Shown in pieces: positions 57,645 to 64,000 of a stretch of 64,000 bases of DNA. The first letter of the stretch is position 1. Each line of letters begins with the position of its first letter. The notes below the pieces were generated by a model, which was not told where the DNA came from, made no database searches, and saw nothing but the letters and a program-made list of their open reading frames with translations. A program made the translations under genes and the position numbers. The DNA is from Pedobacter indicus. GTDB taxonomy: Bacteria; Bacteroidota; Bacteroidia; Sphingobacteriales; Sphingobacteriaceae. Location: contig NZ_QRGB01000001.1 in the NCBI RefSeq assembly GCF_003449035.1, positions 124,001 to 188,000 on the forward strand. Direction: 5' to 3'.

Positions 57645-57882
57645 TATCTTCGTCTTCAACACGCTGTTCCGACCGCTCTTCCAAAATACTCTTCCGCTCA
57701 ATTTTTCTGATCAAACCATAAAGGATCGTTAAGAAGCCGATACCAAAAACGATGACAGCAGCGATGAGCACCCATCGGTAAACCCCATGGTCAGTCTCTT
57801 GAAGATAATTCCCCAACAGGCCAATACCAATACCGGCCAGTGTCAGAACAATTCCTCTTCCTATGTATCTATTCATTTTCAT
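57631..57882 (-). CDS. Two-helix membrane protein, unknown function (83 aa)
   Basis: An 83-residue protein with two hydrophobic helices (about 8-27, GIVLTLAGIGIGLLGNYL, and about 35-58, YRWVLIAAVIVFGIGFLTILYGL) joined by a short loop and followed by an acidic tail (RKSILEERSEQRVEDEDNEET). Start may be the first or third codon (MKM). It overlaps the DgkA gene by 14 nt and probably shares its transcript with recO. I do not recognise the family. Confidence 0.7.
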   Translation of the reverse strand: MKMNRYIGRGIVLTLAGIGIGLLGNYLQETDHGVYRWVLIAAVIVFGIGFLTILYGLIRKIERKSILEERSEQRVEDEDNEET

Positions 57883-57983
57883 TATCAGAGATCATTAGGT
57901 CATTGCATTACAGCAAATTTAAGAATAGCTTTTTAAAGGTATGCTATATAATTTGATAAACCTGACAATAGATTTATTCCTGT

Positions 57984-58047
57984 TAATTCTCAATTAATTC
58001 CCAATTGATTCCCAATTCTTCCCGTTCATTGACCCAAAAATAGGGAC
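57984..58047 (+). repeat. Intergenic 64-nt repeat, copy B (11-nt periodic)
   Basis: Aligned without gaps to copy A at 19114-19051 (opposite orientation), 49 of 64 identical by hand count. It also reads as imperfect 11-nt units (TAATTCTCAAT, TAATTCCCAAT, TGATTCCCAAT, then degenerating). Purpose unknown. Confidence 0.6.
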
Positions 58048-58148
58048 TAAATAGGTATAGAATAGATATCAAATCATCGTTCATCCAGAACAAGGTCTAG
58101 ACGACTCCATGTATACCTCTCCCCATTTCCATATTAATCATTTATTCT

Positions 58149-58179
58149 TAACTTTGCATCCTCAATTTTAAGATGCAAA
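58149..58179 (+). promoter_or_regulatory. -7 box TAACTTTG plus leader hairpin upstream of ileS
   Basis: TAACTTTG at 58149-58156 fits the -7 consensus; the hairpin TTTGCATC/GATGCAAA (58153-58179) lies just downstream of it, with its right arm ending 6 nt before the ATG at 58186. It could affect translation initiation of ileS. No T-box-like structure was seen. Confidence 0.45.
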
Positions 58180-58185
58180 TACTTG

Positions 58186-61100
58186 ATGTACAAAGAATAT
58201 AAACAATTAAACCTTTCAGAAATCGGGAAAGAGATTCTGAATAACTGGAAAGCCAATAAGATTTTCGAAAAGAGTATAACAAACCGACCCTCTTCTAAAC
58301 CTTATACATTCTATGAAGGACCTCCGTCTGCCAATGGAATGCCTGGCATCCACCATGTTATGGCCAGAACCATCAAGGATATTTTTTGCAGATATAAGAC
58401 CTTAAAAGGTTTCCAAGTCGAGAGGAAAGGAGGCTGGGACACACACGGACTACCGATTGAACTTGCTGTCGAAAAAACACTCGGAATTACGAAAGAGGAT
58501 ATTGGCAAAACCATCACAGTTGCAGAGTATAATGAGCATTGCCGTAAAGAAGTGATGAAATATACGGATGTGTGGAATGACCTCACTGAGAAAATGGGTT
58601 ATTGGGTTGATCTCGAAGACCCATACATAACATACAAAAATGAATACATCGAAACGTTATGGTATATTTTAAAAGAATTCTATAAAAAGGGGTATTTATA
58701 TAAGGGTTATACCATTCAGCCTTTTTCACCGGCCGCGGGTACCGGATTAAGCTCTCATGAGTTAAACCAACCGGGCACCTATAAAATGGTCAGAGATACT
58801 ACGATTGTCGCAGAGTTCCGGGTTCGTAGAGATCAAATACATCCGTTACTAAATAGAATATTTGCATACGAGGAGGAAGATACAGCATTTATTGCTTGGA
58901 CCACAACTCCGTGGACGCTTCCGGGAAACTCAGCGCTGGTAGTTGGAAAAAATATTTCCTATGTAAAAATACAAACGTTCAACCCATATACACATTTACC
59001 GGTTAGTGTTATTCTAGCCAAGGATCTAATTGGGAAATTTTTCAAAAAAGAAGCTAAAAACCAAGATTTCAAAGCATACCAAGCTGGCGATAAATTAATA
59101 CCCTGGGAGATAGTAGACGAATTCCTAGGCAGCGAACTCGTGAACTTACGTTACCATCAACTAATGCCGTATGTAAGCTCACCAGAAATAGAAGAGCAAG
59201 CATTCCGTGTGATTTCGGGTGATTTTGTTAGTACAGAAGACGGTACAGGTATTGTACACGCATCTCCAACGTTTGGCGCGGATGACTTTAGAGTATGTCG
59301 GGAAAATAACATTCCGCCGATCATCGTAAAGGATGAGAACGGAAAGGACTTGCCTATCGTCGATCGCCAAGGAAGATTCGTAAAAGAAATCACCGACTAT
59401 GCTGAACGTTTTGTTAAGGAAGAATACTATCCTGACGATATTCGCAATGCATCTGATTTTAAGCCTACAGATGTCCTGATTGCTATCCAATTAAAAGAAC
59501 AAAACAAAGCTTTTGAAGTAAAACGCTATGAACACAGTTATCCACATTGCTGGCGAACAGACAAACCGGTTTTATATTACCCGCTCGATAGCTGGTTTAT
59601 AAAAACAACGGCTGTAAAAGACCAGTTGGTAGCATTAAACAATACCATCAACTGGAAACCAGAAGCTACGGGCTCGGGTCGCTTCGGCAATTGGCTCGAA
59701 AATCTCGTGGATTGGAACCTCTCCCGTTCTAGATATTGGGGAACACCCCTGCCTATCTGGCGGAGCGAGGACGAAAAGCAAGAAATTTGTCTCGGATCCA
59801 TCACTGAATTAAAGGCTAGAATCAAAACAAGTCTTGAAGCTACAGTGATTAATGCAAATGAGAGAGCGGTGCTGGAGGACTATCTGACAAAGATAGATGA
59901 AAACAACTTTGACCTGCACCGTCCTTATGTTGATAATCTGGTGCTTGTTTCAGATGATGGACAAAAATTATTCAGAGAACCAGATCTAATCGACGTATGG
60001 TTCGATTCGGGTGCTATGCCCTACGCACAATGGGGAATTGACCCTGAAAAACTAGCGAAAGGCGAAAAAAACCCATTTAAAGCGGGTTTTGATCTTGCTT
60101 ATCCGGCTGATTTTATCGCTGAAGGGGTCGACCAGACACGCGGCTGGTTCTTTACCCTTCATACAATATCAACGATGCTCAATGGGTCTGTGGCTTTTAA
60201 AAATGTAGTTTCTAACGGACTCGTTCTTGATAAGAATGGGAACAAAATGTCTAAACGTTTAGGCAATGCAGTAGACCCGTTTGTTACCATCGAAAAACAC
60301 AGTGCAGACGCTACCCGTTGGTATATGATCAGCAATGCGGCGCCTTGGGACAATCTAAAGTTCAACGAAGAAAGCCTGGATGAAGTTCGCCGAAAGTTTT
60401 TCGGAACTTTATACAATACGTATTCGTTTTTCGCCCTCTATGCCAATATCGATAAGTTCAGTTATTCAGAAAAAGAGATCCCTTTTCAGGATCGCCCGGA
60501 AATTGACCAGTGGATCATTTCTCTTCTCAATACCCTAAGCATCGAGGTGGATCAGTATTATGCTGATTTCGAACCGACAAAAGCAGCACGGGCGATACAA
60601 AATTTTGTCGACGAAAATCTGAGCAATTGGTACGTCCGCTTGTCCAGACGCCGTTTCTGGAAAGGTGATTATTCGAACGACAAGATATCGGCCTATCAAA
60701 CACTCTATACTTGTCTGGTTACCGTTTCTAAGCTAATCTCACCGATCGCCCCTTTCTTTAGTGACCGGTTGTTTAAAGATCTTAATTCAGTCACAAACAA
60801 AGAGAACGTTGAATCGGTTCACCTTTCCGACTACCCGGAAGGAAATAAAGGTTTAATTGATTCGCAGCTCGAAGAGCGAATGAAACTAGCTCAGGATATT
60901 TCGTCATTGGTACTCTCGTTAAGAAAGAAAACCGGTATCAATGTCCGACAACCCTTGAACAAAACACTTCTTCCTGTTTTAGATAATCTGTTCGAGAAAA
61001 AAGTAGAAAGCGTAAAAGATTTAATCCTTTCTGAAACAAATATCAAGCATATTGAATATATTCAAGACACTGAAGGAATTATCACAAAGAAGATAAAACC

Positions 61101-61599
61101 CAATTTTAAAGCATTAGGGCCAAAAGTCGGCAAAGACATGAAGCTCGTTAGTTCGGCAATTTCTAAACTCGATTCTCACCAGATCCGAACATTGGAAAAT
61201 GAGGGTCTATTGAAGCTTCCCGAAACTGAATATACTATCGGGTTAGACGATGTAGAAATCATTGCGGAGGATGTAGAGGGTTGGCAAGTAGCAAATCTCG
61301 GGAAATTAACCGTGGCGCTGGATGTTAACATCTCCCCCGAATTAAAACAGGAAGGAATTGCCCGGGAATTGATAAACCGCATTCAAAACATACGAAAAAG
61401 TCAGGGTTTAGAGGTTACGGATAAAATAATTGTTAAGATTAGCGGAGAAACAGAGTTCGCGGAAGCAGTTGAGAACAATTTAGCCTATATTTGCAACGAA
61501 ATTCTCGCAAGCGATATTATATTCGATAGTAGCTTGGTAAACGGAGAGAAAGTAATTATTGAAGATAAACAACTTAGAATAAATATTGTAAAGAAATAA
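58186..61599 (+). CDS. ileS: Isoleucyl-tRNA synthetase (IleS2-like)
   Basis: Charges tRNA-Ile with isoleucine and edits mischarged valine. The 1137-residue length and the C-terminal extension without zinc-binding cysteines match type 2 (eukaryote-like) IleRS, which is intrinsically resistant to mupirocin in characterised members. The HIGH motif reads PPSANGMPGIHHVMARTIKD (as GIHH), the KMSKS motif NKMSKRLGN, and the editing domain TTTPWTLPGNSALVV precedes. Start is the ATG at 58186, chosen over an in-frame TTG one codon upstream. The DksA-like gene follows 3 nt later. Confidence 0.96.
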   Translation: MYKEYKQLNLSEIGKEILNNWKANKIFEKSITNRPSSKPYTFYEGPPSANGMPGIHHVMARTIKDIFCRYKTLKGFQVERKGGWDTHGLPIELAVEKTLGITKEDIGKTITVAEYNEHCRKEVMKYTDVWNDLTEKMGYWVDLEDPYITYKNEYIETLWYILKEFYKKGYLYKGYTIQPFSPAAGTGLSSHELNQPGTYKMVRDTTIVAEFRVRRDQIHPLLNRIFAYEEEDTAFIAWTTTPWTLPGNSALVVGKNISYVKIQTFNPYTHLPVSVILAKDLIGKFFKKEAKNQDFKAYQAGDKLIPWEIVDEFLGSELVNLRYHQLMPYVSSPEIEEQAFRVISGDFVSTEDGTGIVHASPTFGADDFRVCRENNIPPIIVKDENGKDLPIVDRQGRFVKEITDYAERFVKEEYYPDDIRNASDFKPTDVLIAIQLKEQNKAFEVKRYEHSYPHCWRTDKPVLYYPLDSWFIKTTAVKDQLVALNNTINWKPEATGSGRFGNWLENLVDWNLSRSRYWGTPLPIWRSEDEKQEICLGSITELKARIKTSLEATVINANERAVLEDYLTKIDENNFDLHRPYVDNLVLVSDDGQKLFREPDLIDVWFDSGAMPYAQWGIDPEKLAKGEKNPFKAGFDLAYPADFIAEGVDQTRGWFFTLHTISTMLNGSVAFKNVVSNGLVLDKNGNKMSKRLGNAVDPFVTIEKHSADATRWYMISNAAPWDNLKFNEESLDEVRRKFFGTLYNTYSFFALYANIDKFSYSEKEIPFQDRPEIDQWIISLLNTLSIEVDQYYADFEPTKAARAIQNFVDENLSNWYVRLSRRRFWKGDYSNDKISAYQTLYTCLVTVSKLISPIAPFFSDRLFKDLNSVTNKENVESVHLSDYPEGNKGLIDSQLEERMKLAQDISSLVLSLRKKTGINVRQPLNKTLLPVLDNLFEKKVESVKDLILSETNIKHIEYIQDTEGIITKKIKPNFKALGPKVGKDMKLVSSAISKLDSHQIRTLENEGLLKLPETEYTIGLDDVEIIAEDVEGWQVANLGKLTVALDVNISPELKQEGIARELINRIQNIRKSQGLEVTDKIIVKISGETEFAEAVENNLAYICNEILASDIIFDSSLVNGEKVIIEDKQLRINIVKK

Positions 61600-61602
61600 A
61601 TC

Positions 61603-61989
61603 ATGGATAACAAAGAAAAAACACGGTATAGCGATAGTGAGCTGAAAGAATTTAAAGACATCATCACCGAAAAGATCAGGGTAGCCAAAGAAGAGCTGGC
61701 AGCGTTAACTCAATCTCTTAGTAGCCCGAATAGCAATGGAACTGATGACACGGCTGGCACGTTCAAAACGCTTGAGGATGGTTCGGCAACCTTAGAGAAA
61801 GAGCAAATTAACCAATTAGCTGCCCGTCAGAAGAAATTCATCGAAGGTCTGGAAGCTGCTTTGGTTCGTATTGAAAATAAAACCTACGGAATTTGCAGGG
61901 TTACTGGAAAACTAATTCCTAAAGAACGTTTACGCGCTGTACCACATGCTACATTGAGCATGGAAGCGAAATTAAACCAACGAAATTAG
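61603..61989 (+). CDS. TraR/DksA-like protein lacking the zinc cysteines
   Basis: A 128-residue protein with a predicted coiled coil (about 10-50, LKEFKDIITEKIRVAKEELAALTQSL) and the C-terminal DksA/TraR-type domain: ALVRIENKTYGICRVTGKLIPKERLRAVPHATLSMEAK. The usual C4 zinc finger (CXXC-CXXC) keeps one Cys in GICRV. DksA binds RNA polymerase and acts with ppGpp on rRNA promoters; whether this shortened form does so is unknown. It sits 3 nt after ileS and 20 nt before lspA, suggesting one transcript. Confidence 0.85.
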   Translation: MDNKEKTRYSDSELKEFKDIITEKIRVAKEELAALTQSLSSPNSNGTDDTAGTFKTLEDGSATLEKEQINQLAARQKKFIEGLEAALVRIENKTYGICRVTGKLIPKERLRAVPHATLSMEAKLNQRN

Positions 61990-62009
61990 AGTTTCTTGTC
62001 CACAATCTT

Positions 62010-62660
62010 ATGAAAGGATTCACCAAACCCCTTTTTCTAATTATAGGCACGCTATTACTTGACCAAATCCTTAAATTTTGGATCAAGTTGAATATGACTT
62101 TAGGTCAGGAGTTTCATATCATTAAGGATCGGGTAATCATCCACTTTACTGAGAACAACGGCATGGCCTTCGGCTTAGAATTGGGTGGTGAAACCGGGAA
62201 GCTGGCGTTATCATTGTTTAGGATCATTGCTATTATTGCCATAGCATATGGGCTCTATCACATGATACGCCACAAATACCACCGGGGATTAATAATGAAT
62301 GTTTCATTGATCTTTGCTGGTGCAGTAGGGAACATTATCGATTCGGTGTTTTACGGCGTAATCTTCAGTGAGAGCACTTGGTATACAAAAGCTGCGCTCT
62401 TTCCTGCGGAAGGCGGATACTCGAGTTTCCTTCATGGAAAGGTTGTGGATATGTTTTACTTTCCTATCATTAGCGGGAATTTCCCATCTTGGTTGCCGCT
62501 TTGGGGTGGACAAGATTTTGTATTCTTCAGACCTGTTTTTAACTTGGCTGACACCGCCATTTCAGTTGGGGTAATCCTTATCTTACTCGGTCAAAAAAGA
62601 TACTTCAAAGAAGATATTCCATCAACCACCAATTTCAACAATGAGATTGTAGAGGATTAA
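62010..62660 (+). CDS. lspA: Lipoprotein signal peptidase
   Basis: Cleaves lipoprotein signal peptides after diacylglyceryl modification, in the inner membrane. The 216-residue protein has four hydrophobic helices and the catalytic regions FTENNGMAFGLE, GAVGNIIDSVFYG (first Asp, in the NIID context), GKVVDMFYFP and VFNLADTAISVG (second Asp). A C-terminal hydrophilic tail of about 25 residues exceeds the E. coli length. It is downstream of ileS and the DksA-like gene. Confidence 0.96.
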   Translation: MKGFTKPLFLIIGTLLLDQILKFWIKLNMTLGQEFHIIKDRVIIHFTENNGMAFGLELGGETGKLALSLFRIIAIIAIAYGLYHMIRHKYHRGLIMNVSLIFAGAVGNIIDSVFYGVIFSESTWYTKAALFPAEGGYSSFLHGKVVDMFYFPIISGNFPSWLPLWGGQDFVFFRPVFNLADTAISVGVILILLGQKRYFKEDIPSTTNFNNEIVED

Positions 62661-62766
62661 ACCTGCACCTTCTTTTTATTTTAAATTCTTGTTTTCTTAA
62701 AAATAGCTGTTTTGTAAACAAATTTCAGTAAATTGGATTATAACTAATAATATTAAATCCAAAACC

Positions 62767-64000
62767 ATGAAACAGAAAATAGCTTCTCTTAAAAAGCTTC
62801 AAGAAGAAGGGAAAAACATCCACAGACTCCCTTTCTCAATTCGGATCTTGCTTGAAAATGTTTTAAGAAATCATGACGGCTTTGCTATTACAGACGACCA
62901 TCTTGATACGCTCGTTCATTGGGATGCAAACGGCACGGATAAAGATATTCCATTTAAACCAGCCAGGGTTCTTATGCAAGACTTTACTGGGGTACCTGCG
63001 GTCGTTGACATCACATCCATACGGGCTGAGTTTATAAGAAAAGGCGGAAATGGGGCAAAAATAAATCCCGCAATTCCAGTCGATCTAGTTATTGACCATT
63101 CAGTTCAGGTAGATTATTTCGGAACCGATTATTCTTATCAAAAAAATGTTGAATTAGAATATGAAAGAAATGCCGAACGCTATCAACTGTTAAAATGGGC
63201 ACAGCAAGGACTTACCAACATGACAGTCGTGCCTCCGGGCATGGGAATCTGTCATCAGGTTAACCTCGAGTATTTAGCGAAGGGGGTCGTAGAACGTGAC
63301 GGCTGGGCCTTCCCTGATACTTTAGTTGGTACCGACTCTCACACGCCCATGGTCAATGGTATCGGTGTTCTCGGTTGGGGAGTTGGTGGCATCGAAGCGG
63401 AAGCAGCTATGCTAGACCAACCCGTGTATTTTACCTGCCCACAGGTAGTCGGATTGAAACTTACCGGGGAAATCCCCGCAGGTTGTACTGCGACGGACAT
63501 GGTTCTTTCAATAACTAAAATACTGAGAGATACGGGTGTGGTAGGAAAGTTCGTCGAAGTATTTGGTGACGGCCTCAACAAATTAACTGTAACGGATCGG
63601 GCCACTATCTCTAATATGTCACCTGAATTCGGATGTACGGTTACTTATTTCCCAATAGATGACCAGACACTCGACTATATGGAACGTACGAATCGATCGC
63701 AAGAGCAGATTGATTTAGTACGGGAGTATTGTCAGGAAAATATGCTTTGGCGCACCGGAAATGAAGAAATAGAATATTCCAAGGTTGTTGAACTTGATCT
63801 AAATACGCTAGAGCCAACGGTGGCAGGACCGAAACGTCCGCAAGATAAAATTCTCGTAAAGGAACTTGATAAAAGTTTCTCTTCCATACTTAAAAGTGAC
63901 TTCCAAAGAAACTATGTTCCCTTCGACGATCGCCGGGAACATGCTTGGCTAAACGAAGGAGGTTCGGGAACTCAGTACGTTCGTGACAAAAACGATCATC
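62767..64000 (+). CDS. acnA: Aconitate hydratase A-type (AcnA), partial
   Basis: Isomerises citrate to isocitrate in the TCA cycle. The frame is open from the ATG at 62767 through the window edge, covering the first 411 residues without interruption. It has the AcnA-type N-terminus ARVLMQDFTGVPAVVDI, the TNMTVVPPGMGICHQVNLEYL block, PDTLVGTDSHTPMVNGIGVLGWGVGGIEAEAAML (core: TDSHTPMVNGIGVLGWGVGG), and STNRSQEQ-type linker region. The [4Fe-4S] ligand cysteines (SCTNTSNP region) lie outside the window. The 106-nt gap upstream suggests its own promoter. Confidence 0.95.
   Translation, partial: MKQKIASLKKLQEEGKNIHRLPFSIRILLENVLRNHDGFAITDDHLDTLVHWDANGTDKDIPFKPARVLMQDFTGVPAVVDITSIRAEFIRKGGNGAKINPAIPVDLVIDHSVQVDYFGTDYSYQKNVELEYERNAERYQLLKWAQQGLTNMTVVPPGMGICHQVNLEYLAKGVVERDGWAFPDTLVGTDSHTPMVNGIGVLGWGVGGIEAEAAMLDQPVYFTCPQVVGLKLTGEIPAGCTATDMVLSITKILRDTGVVGKFVEVFGDGLNKLTVTDRATISNMSPEFGCTVTYFPIDDQTLDYMERTNRSQEQIDLVREYCQENMLWRTGNEEIEYSKVVELDLNTLEPTVAGPKRPQDKILVKELDKSFSSILKSDFQRNYVPFDDRREHAWLNEGGSGTQYVRDKNDH

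Larger units (their letters stand above)
57883..58185. other. 303-nt non-coding region before ileS
   Basis: Holds a 64-nt repeat element (57984-58047), a -7 box TAACTTTG at 58149-58156 and an 8-bp hairpin at 58153-58179 (TTTGCATC with GATGCAAA). No open frame or tRNA is visible. It lies between the divergent two-helix membrane protein gene and ileS. Confidence 0.6.

Noticed and set aside
57645-57701. 19-codon extension of the DgkA-type gene
   Set aside because: It lies inside the upstream reading frame and is unrelated to the family, which starts MKKHNF.

Overview
The window is a stretch of a Bacteroidota chromosome, most likely a member of the Sphingobacteriaceae (Pedobacter/Sphingobacterium/Olivibacter relatives). 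The reasons are the protein families present (a Bacteroidota-type putative porin, a DUF5606 protein, a zinc-free L36 and DksA-like protein, a TIGR02421-type QEGLA protein), the A+T-rich intergenic DNA, and repeated Bacteroidota-type -7 promoter boxes (TAnnTTTG). Nearly everything is conserved housekeeping sequence. I see no rRNA or tRNA gene, insertion sequence, prophage or CRISPR array.

Layout. 1-9571: partial cardiolipin synthase, a NYN-LOTUS protein, tsaB, the yidD-rnpA-rpmH trio, mscL, rpoN (sigma-54), carA, eno, an FtsB/DivIC-type division protein and fabG. 9637-18892: a membrane-anchored MutS-like ATPase, rlmH, a 41-residue membrane peptide, DUF5606, cyclophilin, an outer-membrane porin, purine nucleoside phosphorylase, lpxK and the divergent pruA. 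19187-25235: beta-carbonic anhydrase, the biotin-dependent acyl-CoA carboxylase beta subunit, an M42 aminopeptidase, a HerA-like ATPase and a sugar nucleotidyltransferase. 25354-42490 (all minus strand): dnaK, then one long S10-spc-alpha ribosomal superoperon from rplC to rplQ, with secY, map, infA and rpoA. It starts at rplC with its own well-formed promoter; rpsJ and the str genes are not upstream. 42617-51140 (minus): a DedA protein, dnaN, a glycerophosphodiester phosphodiesterase and a complete seven-gene Mrp/Mnh cation/proton antiporter operon. 51294-56539 (plus): glycyl-tRNA synthetase, then a three-gene cassette of N-formylglutamate-amidohydrolase-like protein, QEGLA/MATCAP-like metallopeptidase and GshB-like ATP-grasp ligase. 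56550-57882 (minus): recO, a DgkA-type lipid kinase and a two-helix membrane protein. 58186-64000 (plus): ileS, a DksA-like protein, lspA and the 5' two-thirds or less of an AcnA-type aconitase cut by the window edge.

How it fits together. Translation dominates: the ribosomal superoperon, two aminoacyl-tRNA synthetases, tRNA and rRNA modification (TsaB, RlmH), RNase P protein and DnaK. Envelope biogenesis is the second theme: LpxK (lipid A), LspA (lipoproteins), Cls, FabG, YidD, SecY and the porin. Ion and osmotic homeostasis is represented by MscL and the Mrp complex.

The most interesting items are four. (1) The amidohydrolase/QEGLA-peptidase/ATP-grasp cassette, whose ligase-plus-carboxypeptidase logic resembles a tyrosine ligation/removal cycle but has no assigned function. 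(2) A pair of roughly 64-nt, 11-nt-periodic intergenic repeats at 19051-19114 and 57984-58047, in opposite orientations. (3) A long, near-perfect hairpin that contains the start codon of the amidohydrolase gene. (4) A ribosomal superoperon that begins at rplC. Coordinates of motifs were read by hand and may be off by a base in homopolymer runs.
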